NCBI GenBank assembly: GCA_030834695.1
Contig: JAUQXK010000085.1
Span: forward strand, 1-58,927
Reading direction: 5' to 3'
Length of the DNA stretch: 58,927 bases
DNA from: Desulfobacterales bacterium
GTDB lineage: Bacteria > Desulfobacterota > Desulfobacteria > Desulfobacterales > SpSt-501
Shown here: positions 24,167 through 34,272 of the stretch, piece after piece
Layout: each line of letters opens with the position of its first letter
Position numbering within the stretch: the stretch's first letter is position 1
The notes under the pieces: model-generated
Databases searched by the model: none
What the model saw: the letters and a program-made list of their open reading frames with translations, nothing else
Told to the model about the DNA's origin: nothing
Made by a program: the position numbers and the translations under genes

Positions 24167-24182
24167 TGGCACGCTCTATGCT
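24167..24182 (+). promoter_or_regulatory. Candidate sigma-54 (-24/-12) promoter of the kdp operon
   Basis: TGGCACGCTCTATGCT matches the consensus TGGCACG-N4-TTGCW at every position except ATGC for TTGC. The GG and GC dinucleotides have the required 10-bp gap between them. It ends 45 bp upstream of the first kdp-operon start. An enhancer-binding protein is encoded at the far end of the same locus. Confidence 0.65.
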
Positions 24183-24227
24183 GAAGATCGTGGCTGAGAA
24201 CCCGGATAGGGGAAAAGGAGTCAATGC

Positions 24228-24311
24228 ATGGGCGACGCTGCTTACATCTTCGGTGTGATCGTTTTCTTCATTCTCTGCGCGCTGTACGTTGCGGCGCTCG
24301 ATCGGATGTGA
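24228..24311 (+). CDS. 27-aa membrane peptide upstream of kdpF
   Basis: Begins MGDAAYIFGVIVFF and continues with one hydrophobic helix ending ALYVAALDRM. AAGGAG lies 7 bp before ATG 24228, and kdpF begins 2 bp after its stop. Similar short peptides precede kdpF in some high-GC kdp operons as I recall, but they are rarely annotated. A structural role in the KdpFABC complex is inference. Confidence 0.6.
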   Translation: MGDAAYIFGVIVFFILCALYVAALDRM

Positions 24312-24313
24312 AC

Positions 24314-24394
24314 ATGGACATGATCGTGGGCTGTATCGGCCTGGTGCTGATCGTTTATTTGTTTTTTTCGGTCATACGACCGGAAAGGTTCTGA
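24314..24394 (+). CDS. kdpF: KdpF, small subunit of the potassium-transporting ATPase
   Basis: A 26-aa single-helix peptide, MDMIVGCIGLVLIVYLFFSV followed by IRPERF. The tail (RPERF) is the KdpF hallmark. It stabilises the KdpABC complex in the inner membrane. It starts 2 bp after the 27-aa peptide and ends 2 bp before kdpA, so the three are tightly coupled. Confidence 0.82.
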   Translation: MDMIVGCIGLVLIVYLFFSVIRPERF

Positions 24395-24396
24395 CC

Positions 24397-26211
24397 ATGC
24401 GGATTTTCGACGACACCTTCGGGTGGGCCCAATTGGCGGTGTTTACCGGCCTGCTGTTGCTGCTGACGCGCCCGACGGGCGTTTATCTCTTCCAGGTGCT
24501 GGACGCGCAGGGAAAGACATTCCTGGATCCGGTCCTGCGACCGGTTGAGAGATGCTTTTATTTCCTGCTTGGAGCAGACCCGAAAAAGGAGCAGGATTGG
24601 AAGCAGTATACGATCTCCCTACTGGCTTTCAGCCTGGCCGGCACCCTCTTCACGTACGCCATCCTGCGGATGCAGCACGTGTTGCCGTTGAACCCCCAAG
24701 GCCTGGGGCCGTTCAGCGACCACCTCGCGTTCAACACGGCCGTCAGCTTCATGACCAACACCAACTGGCAGAGCTACGGCGGTGAATCCACGGCTTCCTA
24801 TTTCTCCCAAATGGTGGGGCTGGCGTTTCATAATTTCGTTTCCGCCGCTACAGGCATCGCCGTAGCGGCTGTGCTGGTACGCGGCATCGCCCGGCATTCC
24901 GCCAAGGCCATCGGAAACTTCTGGGTGGACCTCGTGAGGCTGAACCTCTACCTTCTGCTGCCGGCCAGCATCGTTTACGCCGTGTTCCTGGTGTCCCAGG
25001 GCATGATTCAAAACTTCAAGCCCTACGACACGGCCCAGATCCTTGACCCCTACACCGTCGAGGTCGTGAAAAAAGACGACAACGGCGATGTCGTCAAGGG
25101 CGCACCGGGCAACCCGGTGACGGAGGAGCGCAAGATCGACACCCAAACCATCGTGCAGGGCCCCATGGCCTCGCAGGTGGCGATCAAGATGCTCGGTACC
25201 AACGGCGGCGGCTTCACGAACGCCAACGCCTCGCACCCGTATGAGAACCCGACGCCGCTCTCAAACTTCATCCAGATACTCTCCATTTTCCTGATCCCCA
25301 GCGGCCTGACCTATTATCTGGGCCGCATGGTTAAGAACCAGCGCCACGGGTGGGCGGTCTGGGGTGCCATGGCGGCCGTCTTCCTGATGGGGGTCGTCGC
25401 TTGCTGGTGGGCCGAGTCGGCCGGGAACCCCCGCCTGCATGCGTTGGGCGTGGAAGCAGGGTCGGGGAACATGGAGGGCAAGGAGGTACGCTTCGGCATC
25501 TTCAACTCCGCCCTCTTTGCCACCGTCACCACCGATGCGTCCTGCGGCGCCGTGAATTCCATGCACGACTCCTTTACGCCGCTGGGCGGGTTGATCCCCC
25601 TCCTCAATATCCAACTGGGCGAGGTGGTCTTCGGCGGTGTCGGGGCGGGTCTTTACGGCACGCTGGTCTTCGTGGTGCTCGCGGTGTTCCTGGCGGGCTT
25701 GATGGTCGGGAGGACTCCCGAGTATCTCGGAAAGAAGATCGAAGCCACCGACGTGAAATTAAGCGTCTTGTTCGTGATGGCGGCGGCGTTCAGCATCCTG
25801 GGCTTCACGGCCTGGGCGGCGGTGAGCGCATGGGGACCGGCCGCCCTGAACAACGCAGGGCCCCACGGCCTCAGTGAAATGCTGTACGCCTACTCGTCCG
25901 GCACCGGCAACAACGGCAGCGCCTTCGCAGGGCTGACCGCCAACACCTACTGGTACAACACCACCATCGGTCTGGCGATGCTGATCGGGCGCTTCATCAT
26001 GATCATCCCGGCCCTGGCCCTGGCAGGAAATCTGGCGCGCAAAAAGCGTGCGGCGGCAACGGGCGGCAGTTTTCCGGTATCCGGCCCGCTCTTTTCCGTC
26101 CTTCTGCTCGGCACGATCCTGATCGTCGGTGCGCTGACGTTTTTCCCGGCGCTCTCACTGGGGCCCATCGTGGAACACTTCCAGATGACCGGCTCGAGCA
26201 TCACTTATTAG
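24397..26211 (+). CDS. kdpA: KdpA, K+-channel-like subunit of the Kdp ATPase
   Basis: Protein of 604 aa, slightly longer than the E. coli subunit of about 557 aa. It shows the four selectivity-filter regions: TNTNWQSYGGE, TNGGGFTNANASHPYENPTP, TTDASCGAVNSMHDSFTPLG and TGNNGSAFAGL. An extra polar loop (VVKKDDNGDVVKGAPGNPVT) sits between helices. ATG 24397 follows GGAAAGG and lies 2 bp after kdpF. It selects and admits K+ at high affinity when K+ is scarce, powered by KdpB. Confidence 0.95.
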   Translation: MRIFDDTFGWAQLAVFTGLLLLLTRPTGVYLFQVLDAQGKTFLDPVLRPVERCFYFLLGADPKKEQDWKQYTISLLAFSLAGTLFTYAILRMQHVLPLNPQGLGPFSDHLAFNTAVSFMTNTNWQSYGGESTASYFSQMVGLAFHNFVSAATGIAVAAVLVRGIARHSAKAIGNFWVDLVRLNLYLLLPASIVYAVFLVSQGMIQNFKPYDTAQILDPYTVEVVKKDDNGDVVKGAPGNPVTEERKIDTQTIVQGPMASQVAIKMLGTNGGGFTNANASHPYENPTPLSNFIQILSIFLIPSGLTYYLGRMVKNQRHGWAVWGAMAAVFLMGVVACWWAESAGNPRLHALGVEAGSGNMEGKEVRFGIFNSALFATVTTDASCGAVNSMHDSFTPLGGLIPLLNIQLGEVVFGGVGAGLYGTLVFVVLAVFLAGLMVGRTPEYLGKKIEATDVKLSVLFVMAAAFSILGFTAWAAVSAWGPAALNNAGPHGLSEMLYAYSSGTGNNGSAFAGLTANTYWYNTTIGLAMLIGRFIMIIPALALAGNLARKKRAAATGGSFPVSGPLFSVLLLGTILIVGALTFFPALSLGPIVEHFQMTGSSITY

Positions 26212-26291
26212 TCTCCATAGAGGGAAATTCCATATACTCCTTTTAATTCCGAAGCAGGTTCCGGCAGGCCCGGGTTGGAGGGTAATTCGCC

Positions 26292-28316
26292 ATGGCTGCA
26301 AAAATTCATTCAAGCTTCGATCGCGCCATTCTGAGTCAGGCGGTCGCGGACGCGTTCAAGAAGCTTCATCCGGTTTACATGCTGAAGAACCCGGTCATGT
26401 TCGTCACGGAAGTAGGTGCCGCGCTCACCACCCTCGCGCTGATCTTTCGGGCGGAGGGCGAGCCGTTCGGTTTTACCCTGCAGATCGCCTCCTGGCTCTG
26501 GTTCACGGTGCTGTTCGCCAATTTTGCGGAAGCGGTGGCCGAAGGCCGAGGCAAAGCCCAGGCCAACGCGCTGCGCAAGACCCGCACCCGGACCATGGCG
26601 CATCGCCGCGCGCATGACGGCGCGGCTTTCCAGGATGTCCCGGCGGATGAGATGAGAAAAGGGGACATCGTGGTGGTTTCCGCCGGCGAGGCCATACCCG
26701 CTGACGGAGAGGTCATCGAGGGTGCGGCCTCGGTGGACGAATCGACCATCACGGGCGAATCGGCACCGGTTATCCGGGAAGCCGGCGGCGATCGGAACTC
26801 GGTGACCGGCGGCACCAAGGTCCTGTCGGACCGGCTCGTGATCCGCGTCACCGCCAACCCGGGCGAGAGTTTTCTCGACCACATGATCCGCCTGGTCGAG
26901 GGCGCCAAGAGGCAGAAGACACCCAACGAGATCGCCCTCACCATCCTGCTGTCGGCGCTGACGATCATCTTCCTCGTGGTGGTGATCAGCCTTAAATTTT
27001 TCGGCATCTATTCCGAGGTGAACTTTTCGGTCACCGTGCTGACCGCACTGCTGGTGTGCCTGATCCCCACCACGATCGGCGGACTCTTGAGCGCCATCGG
27101 CATTGCCGGGATCGACCGGCTCGTGCAGAAGAACGTCCTGGCCATGAGCGGCCGGGCGGCTGAAGCCGCAGGCGACGTGGATGTGCTGTTGCTGGACAAG
27201 ACCGGCACGATCACCCTGGGGGATCGCCAGGCGACCGAATTCCTGCCGGCCCAAGGGGTCAGCGTGGAGAAGATGGCCGATTCGGCCCAGTTGGCCTCGC
27301 TGGCCGACGAAACGCCCGAAGGCCGGAGCATCGTTGTGCTAGCCAAAAAATACAGGCTGCGGGGGCGTGCGATGTCGGAGATGCCTGCGGCTGTCTTCAT
27401 TCCATTTAAAGCGGAAACGAGAATGAGCGGCGTCGACATCGACGGCCGAAGCATCCGCAAGGGTGCTGCGGACGCCATTGCTGCATATATCGGCGATGCG
27501 CTGCCGCCCTCGGTGCTCGTGGAGGTGGAACGGATCTCGCGCTCGGGCGGGACCGCCCTTGCGGTCGCTGAAAACCGCAGCGCGATCGGCGTGGTGCACC
27601 TCAAGGATGTCGTGAAGGGCGGGTTGAAGGACCGCTTCAAACGCTTCCGCGCCATGGGGATCAAGACCGTCATGATCACGGGGGATAACCGCCTGACCGC
27701 CGCCGCCATCGCCCAAGAGGCCGGAGTGGACGATTTCCTGGCGGAGGCCCGGCCGGAGGACAAACTGGCCCTGATCCGCAAGGAACAGGCCGCCGGGCAT
27801 TTGGTCGCCATGACCGGCGATGGGACCAACGATGCGCCCGCCCTCGCCCAAGCCGACGTGGGGGTCGCCATGAACACCGGGACCCAGGCTGCCAAGGAAG
27901 CGGGCAACATGGTGGATTTGGATTCCAACCCCACCAAGCTGATTGAGATCGTCGAGATCGGCAAACAGATGCTGATCACGCGCGGGGCCCTGACGACCTT
28001 CAGCGTCGCCAACGATGTCGCCAAGTATTTCGCCATCATCCCGGCGATGCTGATGGCCACCTTTCCGGCCATCGGCCCGCTGAACATCATGGGCCTGCAT
28101 TCGCCCTTGAGCGCGATATTGAGCGCCGTCGTTTTCAACGCGCTCATCATCATCGGTCTGATTCCGCTGGCGCTGCGCGGGGTGCGGTTCCGGCCGCTCA
28201 CCGCCGCCGCACTGCTCCGCCGCAACCTGCTCATTTATGGTCTGGGGGGTGTGGTGGTGCCGTTCTTCGGGATCAAACTGATAGACCTTGCCGTCGCGGC
28301 ATTGCACCTGGTGTAG
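26292..28316 (+). CDS. kdpB: KdpB, P-type ATPase subunit
   Basis: Catalytic subunit of 674 aa. It shows the actuator TGES ([11 protein letters not shown]), the phosphorylated Asp in [14 protein letters not shown], the hinge [20 protein letters not shown] and the membrane segments typical of KdpB. GGAGG precedes ATG 26292 after an 80-bp gap from kdpA. It hydrolyses ATP to drive K+ uptake through KdpA. Confidence 0.96.
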   Translation: MAAKIHSSFDRAILSQAVADAFKKLHPVYMLKNPVMFVTEVGAALTTLALIFRAEGEPFGFTLQIASWLWFTVLFANFAEAVAEGRGKAQANALRKTRTRTMAHRRAHDGAAFQDVPADEMRKGDIVVVSAGEAIPADGEVIEGAASVDESTITGESAPVIREAGGDRNSVTGGTKVLSDRLVIRVTANPGESFLDHMIRLVEGAKRQKTPNEIALTILLSALTIIFLVVVISLKFFGIYSEVNFSVTVLTALLVCLIPTTIGGLLSAIGIAGIDRLVQKNVLAMSGRAAEAAGDVDVLLLDKTGTITLGDRQATEFLPAQGVSVEKMADSAQLASLADETPEGRSIVVLAKKYRLRGRAMSEMPAAVFIPFKAETRMSGVDIDGRSIRKGAADAIAAYIGDALPPSVLVEVERISRSGGTALAVAENRSAIGVVHLKDVVKGGLKDRFKRFRAMGIKTVMITGDNRLTAAAIAQEAGVDDFLAEARPEDKLALIRKEQAAGHLVAMTGDGTNDAPALAQADVGVAMNTGTQAAKEAGNMVDLDSNPTKLIEIVEIGKQMLITRGALTTFSVANDVAKYFAIIPAMLMATFPAIGPLNIMGLHSPLSAILSAVVFNALIIIGLIPLALRGVRFRPLTAAALLRRNLLIYGLGGVVVPFFGIKLIDLAVAALHLV

Positions 28317-28332
28317 CCGAGAGGACCTTCAA

Positions 28333-28917
28333 ATGAAAAACATGCTGTCCGAACTTCGCGTTGCTGTGGTCGCCACCCTTTTTCTGGCCGTTGTTCTGTG
28401 CGGCGTCTACCCGCTGGTGGTCTGGGCCCTGTCGCAAGGCCTGTTCCCTCACGAAGCGAACGGGTCGTTGATTCAGCGTGGGGGAACCGTCGTAGGTTCC
28501 GAGTTGATCGCCCAGAACTTCGGCAGTCCGAAGTATTTTCACCCGCGCCCGTCGGCCGCAGGGGAAGCGGGCTATGATGCCGGCAACTCGTCCGGAACCA
28601 ACCTGGGGCCGCTTTCCAAAAAACTAACCGATGCGGTGAAGGAGCGTGTCGAAGCTTACCGAGCTGAAAACGGCCTTGCGCCGGATGCGCGGGTCCCTGC
28701 CGATGCGGTGACGTCGTCAAGCAGCGGCTTGGATCCGCACATCAGTCTCAGGAATGCGTTCCTGCAGGCGCCGCGCGTGGCGCAGGCACGGGGTCTCGAC
28801 AGCGAGGCGCTGGAGAAAATAATCCGTGCCATCACCGAGGGCCGTGACGTCGGTGTCTTCGGTGAGCCGAGGGTCAATGTGCTGAAGCTCAACCTGGCCT
28901 TGGACAAGAAAATGTGA
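28333..28917 (+). CDS. kdpC: KdpC subunit of the Kdp ATPase
   Basis: Protein of 194 aa with one N-terminal membrane helix (LRVAVVATLFLAVVLCGVYP) and a periplasmic domain. Family motifs are GSELIAQNFGSPKYFHPRPS, SSSGLDPHISLRNAFLQAPR and the C-terminal VNVLKLNLAL. GAGG precedes ATG 28333. It assists ATP and K+ affinity of the complex. The gene ends 13 bp from the convergent regulator. Confidence 0.94.
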   Translation: MKNMLSELRVAVVATLFLAVVLCGVYPLVVWALSQGLFPHEANGSLIQRGGTVVGSELIAQNFGSPKYFHPRPSAAGEAGYDAGNSSGTNLGPLSKKLTDAVKERVEAYRAENGLAPDARVPADAVTSSSSGLDPHISLRNAFLQAPRVAQARGLDSEALEKIIRAITEGRDVGVFGEPRVNVLKLNLALDKKM

Positions 28918-28930
28918 GTTTTTGGCGGCG

Positions 28931-30292
<1,362 letters not shown>

Positions 30293-30383
30293 GGATGCTC
30301 TCTTGCAGTGGAATCGGTCTGGAAACCGGCAAATCCTACCACCGGCACCACTGGCTGTAAAGCATGAGGAATTCCGATTGGCG

Positions 30384-30412
30384 TTGACAGCGTTATGCGG
30401 CTTTGTTATCTT
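30384..30412 (+). promoter_or_regulatory. Sigma-70 promoter of the riboswitch-terC unit
   Basis: TTGACA at 30384-30389, a 17-bp spacer and TATCTT at 30407-30412. Transcription would start about where the riboswitch P1 stem begins. Confidence 0.7.
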
Positions 30413-30420
30413 CGCCAGCT

Positions 30421-30572
30421 GTAAAGGGGAGTAGCAACCGGCTATCTGCAGCCGGCCCGTATCCCGTCATTACGGTGGCAATCCCACCCGGGAGCGGCTC
30501 CAGTTACACGAGTTGGACTTGCAAGACCTTTACTCACAGCGTGAACCATCATGCCGCGGGTAAAGGTCTTTT
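30421..30572 (+). promoter_or_regulatory. yybP-ykoY manganese riboswitch with terminator
   Basis: The 5' strand GTAAAGGGGAGTAGC is the conserved start of the yybP-ykoY element. P1 closes with CCTTTAC at 30527-30533. That 3' strand can instead pair with GTAAAGGTC at 30560-30568, forming a terminator followed by TTTTTATTT. Mn2+ binding should stabilise P1 and let transcription continue into the TerC-family gene. Such riboswitches are known to control Mn exporters of this family. Confidence 0.88.
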
Positions 30573-30606
30573 TATTTGCCGCGGCGAAACCTGACAAGGA
30601 GGCAAC

Positions 30607-31371
30607 ATGATTGATTTGGGTTGGCTGGGGCAAGTTGCATTCACGTGGGAATTTTTTATGGCGGTTCTGAGCATCGTGCTCATCGATCTGGTGCTGGCCG
30701 GCGACAATGCAGTGGTCATCGCCATGGCGGTCAAGAACCTGCACGGCAAGGATCGCCAGATGGGGATCATACTGGGTTCGGGCGGAGCGGTCCTCATCCG
30801 GGTGATCTGTACCTTCCTGGTGGCGCAGCTGTTGAACATGCCCCTGGTCAAACTGATCGGCGGGGCCGTGGTCATCTGGATTGCCGTCAAGCTGCTGACG
30901 GAAGGCACCAAGGAGGAATCCCACGGCAAGGAGTGCAACAGCGTCCTGCAGGCGTTTTGGATCATCATCGTCGCCGATCTGAGCATGGGCATCGACAACA
31001 TGCTGGCCGTCGGCGCGGCCAGCCACGGCAACCTGTTCCTGCTGCTGTTCGGGCTGATCCTCTCCATCCCGATGGTGGTGTTCATGAGCACCTGGCTCTC
31101 CACGCTCATGGACCGCTATCCGATCATCCTGTGGATCGGCGCGGCGGTGCTGGGCAAGGTGGGCGGTGAAATGATGATCACCGATCCCTGGGTGAACCGG
31201 TTGCTCAGCCCGACCCAGTGGGGCGAGTATGCCTGCATGGTTTTCTTTATTGTCTTCGTGTGCCTCCTGAGCAAGTGGATCATCAACAGCCGCAGGAGCA
31301 AGGCGGCTCTCGCGCAAGCGGGGGTGTTGCAGGCGGCTGTTGTTCCGGTCGACCCTGACGTCAAGCGATAG
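30607..31371 (+). CDS. TerC/YjbE-family membrane protein, putative Mn2+ exporter
   Basis: Protein of 254 aa with about seven to eight hydrophobic helices. The metal-site motifs of the family are present twice: LIDLVLAGDNAVVIAMAV and IVADLSMGIDNMLAVGAA, each with an acidic GDN/IDN. AAGGAGG precedes ATG 30607. The yybP-ykoY riboswitch upstream makes manganese efflux, or metalation of exported proteins, the likely role. Confidence 0.9.
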   Translation: MIDLGWLGQVAFTWEFFMAVLSIVLIDLVLAGDNAVVIAMAVKNLHGKDRQMGIILGSGGAVLIRVICTFLVAQLLNMPLVKLIGGAVVIWIAVKLLTEGTKEESHGKECNSVLQAFWIIIVADLSMGIDNMLAVGAASHGNLFLLLFGLILSIPMVVFMSTWLSTLMDRYPIILWIGAAVLGKVGGEMMITDPWVNRLLSPTQWGEYACMVFFIVFVCLLSKWIINSRRSKAALAQAGVLQAAVVPVDPDVKR

Positions 31372-31391
31372 GTGCGTCCCGTTCACTCCGC

Positions 31392-31419
31392 CGGAGGGAG
31401 AACGATGGTTCTCCCTCCG
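31392..31419 (+). terminator. Perfect 12-bp hairpin after the TerC gene
   Basis: Arms CGGAGGGAGAAC and GTTCTCCCTCCG flank a GATG tetraloop, 20 bp after the stop codon. No T-run follows, so it could be a non-canonical terminator or a 3'-end stabiliser. Confidence 0.5.
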
Positions 31420-31485
31420 CGTTCATTGCTCCGTCCATTCAATCCCCTCATTTGATCCGCGCCAGCCGTCCCGACTCTTCGCTGG

Positions 31486-31514
31486 TTGACACACACCCGC
31501 TCGTTCCATATTTT
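31486..31514 (+). promoter_or_regulatory. Sigma-70-like promoter for the DUF475 gene
   Basis: TTGACA at 31486, a 17-bp spacer and TATTTT at 31509. It lies about 110 bp upstream of the next start. No riboswitch is visible here. Confidence 0.6.
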
Positions 31515-31622
31515 TGAGCCATTGCGCGCTGCAGGAATTCCAGGTAGTGTTCGGGCTTCCAGGCAAACCGTTGCGCCCGGTCCGGCAGCGCTCGACCCGG
31601 TTCCACAGACAGGGGGATGCCC

Positions 31623-32549
31623 ATGGACATCACCGCAGCTGTTTTGACCATTCTGGGTTTGGCTGTCTTCGAATCCATCACCAGCATCGACAACGCCATT
31701 ATCAACGCCGAAGTCCTGGCCACCATGCAAGCCAGGGCGCGGCGCTGGTTTCTGACCTGGGGCATTGCCATCGCCGTCTTCGGCGTGAGAGGCTTGCTGC
31801 CATGGCTGATCGTCTGGGTCATGGCGCCGGGTCTCAATCCCTGGCAGGCACTCACGGCAACGTTTACGGACGACCCCGCTGCTCAGAAGGCGATTCAAGT
31901 CAGCGCTCCGGTTCTGCTCATCGGTGGAGGCGTCTTTTTCATCTTCCTTTTCTGTCACTGGCTTTTCCAGGAACCCAAAAGATTCGGACTGCCCGGCGAA
32001 GACTTTTTCGCACGGCAAGGCGCCTGGTTTTATGCGGTCGCTTCGGTGGCGCTGATGCTGATCGTCTGGTTTGCTCTCAAGAAAGACCCCATGCTGGGGT
32101 TCGGCGCGGTCGTGGGGTCAACGGCTTTTTTCATAACGCATGGGTTTAAACGTTACGCCGAGTCGCAGGAGGAAAGGCTGCTGCATGATCAGACCTCCAT
32201 ATCGGACATCGCCAAGATCCTGTACCTGGAGGTGATCGACTCCACGTTTTCCATCGATGGAGTGGTGGGCGCCTTTGCCTTCACGCTGTCGGTGCCTCTG
32301 ATCCTGCTGGGCAACGGCATCGGCGCTATCGTCGTGCGTCAGCTCACCATCTACAATTTGGAGAAAATCAAACGCTACATCTATCTCAAGAACGGAGCGA
32401 TGTATTCGGTGCTGGTGCTGGGTTTCGTCATGCTGGCGCACGGGTACGGGCTGCATATTCCCGAGTGGATCGCTCCCCTTGCAACCATCTTCATCGTCGG
32501 GTATTTCTTCTGGAAGTCTTGGAAGCATGCCAAGTCGACCGGCGTCTGA
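31623..32549 (+). CDS. DUF475/TerC-like membrane protein
   Basis: Protein of 308 aa with about nine helices. It carries TerC-like paired acidic motifs (VFESITSIDNAIINAEVLA and LEVIDSTFSIDGVVGAFAF). This is the DUF475 branch of the TerC superfamily. AGGGGG is 6 bp before ATG 31623; ATG 31617 would abut it. Its position after the Mn-riboswitch TerC gene suggests a related metal or tellurite-type function, but it has its own promoter. Confidence 0.85.
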   Translation: MDITAAVLTILGLAVFESITSIDNAIINAEVLATMQARARRWFLTWGIAIAVFGVRGLLPWLIVWVMAPGLNPWQALTATFTDDPAAQKAIQVSAPVLLIGGGVFFIFLFCHWLFQEPKRFGLPGEDFFARQGAWFYAVASVALMLIVWFALKKDPMLGFGAVVGSTAFFITHGFKRYAESQEERLLHDQTSISDIAKILYLEVIDSTFSIDGVVGAFAFTLSVPLILLGNGIGAIVVRQLTIYNLEKIKRYIYLKNGAMYSVLVLGFVMLAHGYGLHIPEWIAPLATIFIVGYFFWKSWKHAKSTGV

Positions 32550-32613
32550 CTTCCGGAGCATGCCTTCCAACAAAAGCGTTTTGGGCATGACGCGTGCAAC
32601 GAAGGTGAATCCC

Positions 32614-33453
32614 GTGCTCAAGATCTTGGCCGTAGCGGTCGGCGTTTACATGGCCTACTGCGCACTCCTGTTTTTCGTGCAGCGGCAGGTGATCTTCCCG
32701 CGGTACCTGATACCGACTCCCGCGGCGCCGGATCTCAAGGCGCCGGGGATCGAACGGTTATGGCTGGAGGCGTCCTTCGGCAAAGTCGAAGCATGGTACG
32801 TGGCTCCGGGGGAAGCGAATACACCTGCCCCGGCGGTCATTTTCGGACACGGCAACGGGGAGCTGATCGATTATTGGCCGAACGAGCTGGGGCGCTTCGC
32901 GTCCATGGGGGTCGGCCTGCTCCTGGTGGAGTATCCCGGCTACGGAAGATCGGCGGGGTCTCCTTCTCAAAAAAGCATCTCCGAAACCTTCACGCTGGCC
33001 TACGATCTTCTGTCTGTCCGTTCCGACGTCGATCCGGGCCGTATCGTTCTGTTCGGGCGTTCGCTGGGCGGCGGTGCGGTCTGCGATCTGGCGCTCAAGC
33101 GGCCGTCGGCCGCCGTCATTCTCATGTCCGCCTTCAAAAGCGTGAGTGCCTTTACGGTTCGGTACCTGGCGCCCGCGTTTCTGATCCGCGACCCGTTCGA
33201 CAACCTGGCGGCGGTCCGGCGATACGCGGGTCCTGTGCTGGTCATTCATGGGAACTCCGATGAAGTGGTCCCATTCAGCCACGGACAGGCTTTGCATGCG
33301 GCCGCCCGAAACGGAAGAATGATCGTATACGAGGCCGGCCACAACGATTGCCCGCCGGACTGGGCGGTTTTCTGGCGCGATGTGGAGGGGTTCCTGCGAG
33401 CAGCGGGGATCCTTCAAAAAGATAGGGCACTAACCCGGTTTCAGGATTCATAG
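32614..33453 (+). CDS. Membrane-anchored alpha/beta hydrolase
   Basis: Protein of about 279 aa with an N-terminal anchor (LKILAVAVGVYMAYCALLFF) and a serine hydrolase fold. Motifs are VIFGHGNGELIDYW (oxyanion loop), GRSLGGG (nucleophile Ser), HGNSDEVVPF (acid) and AGHNDCP (His). It resembles the BEM46/ABHD13-like group of unknown substrate. GTG 32614 is chosen because GAAGGTG lies about 7 bp upstream; ATG 32587 and ATG 32560 are in frame but have poor sites. Confidence 0.82.
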   Translation: MLKILAVAVGVYMAYCALLFFVQRQVIFPRYLIPTPAAPDLKAPGIERLWLEASFGKVEAWYVAPGEANTPAPAVIFGHGNGELIDYWPNELGRFASMGVGLLLVEYPGYGRSAGSPSQKSISETFTLAYDLLSVRSDVDPGRIVLFGRSLGGGAVCDLALKRPSAAVILMSAFKSVSAFTVRYLAPAFLIRDPFDNLAAVRRYAGPVLVIHGNSDEVVPFSHGQALHAAARNGRMIVYEAGHNDCPPDWAVFWRDVEGFLRAAGILQKDRALTRFQDS

Positions 33454-33488
33454 AGGAATACACGGAAGGAAAAGTTCCGCGGCTTATA

Positions 33489-33670
33489 TTAATCGTCTCG
33501 AAATAGTACCGTCATGCCGGACCCCGGATTAATGATCTCCGGGGCAGGCTTGATAAGCCTGCCCCGTACCACGATACGGGGGCATCCAGAACGGGTTGGA
33601 TTCACTGGATTCCGGCTAAAAGCATGCCGGAATGACGACGTAAAGACAATTTTGAGACCCTTAATAATTC
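33489..33670. repeat. Dispersed palindromic repeat, copy C (full length)
   Basis: This is the longest copy. The left end (cgaaatagtaccgtcatgcc) is shared with copy E. An internal hairpin ggggcaggcttgataagcctgcccc is followed by gtaccacgatacgggggca, shared with copy F. The right end (from 33622) is shared with copies A and B. It fills most of the gap before the pagL-like gene. Confidence 0.78.
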
Positions 33671-33699
33671 TAAAGAAGCAGAATCAATGTGGGGGCACG

Positions 33700-34272
33700 A
33701 TGATGCTGAGATACGCGCTTTTCGGTTTGGCTGTTTTTATTTTTGGAACGTTCAATCACCCGTTGCAAGCACAGACTCCTCCTGAAACGGCTTCAGCGCC
33801 CGGCGTCTTATATGGTTTCCGCCTCGGACTGTTGGTACATGATGTCGGGGGGCTTTGGAGCAATACTCGTTCCGAGGGCGGTACGGATGTCAATGCAGAG
33901 ATGGTATTCAGGAAGCCGAGTTTCATGCTCTGGGGCGGAGCCATTCTTCCAAACGTTGGGCTCAGCATCAATAGCCAGGGCGACACCAGCAAGATCTATG
34001 GCGGGGTGGTGTGGGAATTCCTGTTCAGCAATGGATTCTTTTTCAATATCGGCACCGGTCTGGCCGTTCACAACGGCCAGCTGGAATCCGACGATTCCAA
34101 TAAGAAACAACTGGGCTCCCGCATCCTTTTTCGCGAACCCATCGAATTCGGTTTCACGTTTTATGAACGCCATCGCATCTCGATTCTGTTCGACCACATC
34201 TCGAATGCCGACCTGGCCGAGCCCAATGAGGGATTGGATACCCTCGGGGTGCGATACGGCTATCAATTTTGA
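33700..34272 (+). CDS. PagL-like lipid A 3-O-deacylase (acyloxyacyl hydrolase family)
   Basis: Outer-membrane beta-barrel of 190 aa with a signal peptide (LRYALFGLAVFIFGTF ... LQAQTPP). The C-terminal strand region RISILFDHISNADLAEPNEG matches PagL: the catalytic His and Ser of HXSN and a downstream Glu, then a terminal aromatic (GYQF). PagL removes an acyl chain from lipid A in the outer membrane. GGGGG precedes ATG 33700. The final stop codon TGA is supplied by an inserted element (see 34259-34545). Confidence 0.77.
   Translation: MMLRYALFGLAVFIFGTFNHPLQAQTPPETASAPGVLYGFRLGLLVHDVGGLWSNTRSEGGTDVNAEMVFRKPSFMLWGGAILPNVGLSINSQGDTSKIYGGVVWEFLFSNGFFFNIGTGLAVHNGQLESDDSNKKQLGSRILFREPIEFGFTFYERHRISILFDHISNADLAEPNEGLDTLGVRYGYQF

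Noticed and set aside
27008-28234. 408-codon open frame antisense to kdpB
   Set aside because: Ser/Ala/Pro-rich shadow with no motif; kdpB is unambiguous.
33489-33670. CRISPR array
   Set aside because: Repeats are dispersed and palindromic, not regularly spaced, and no cas gene is present.
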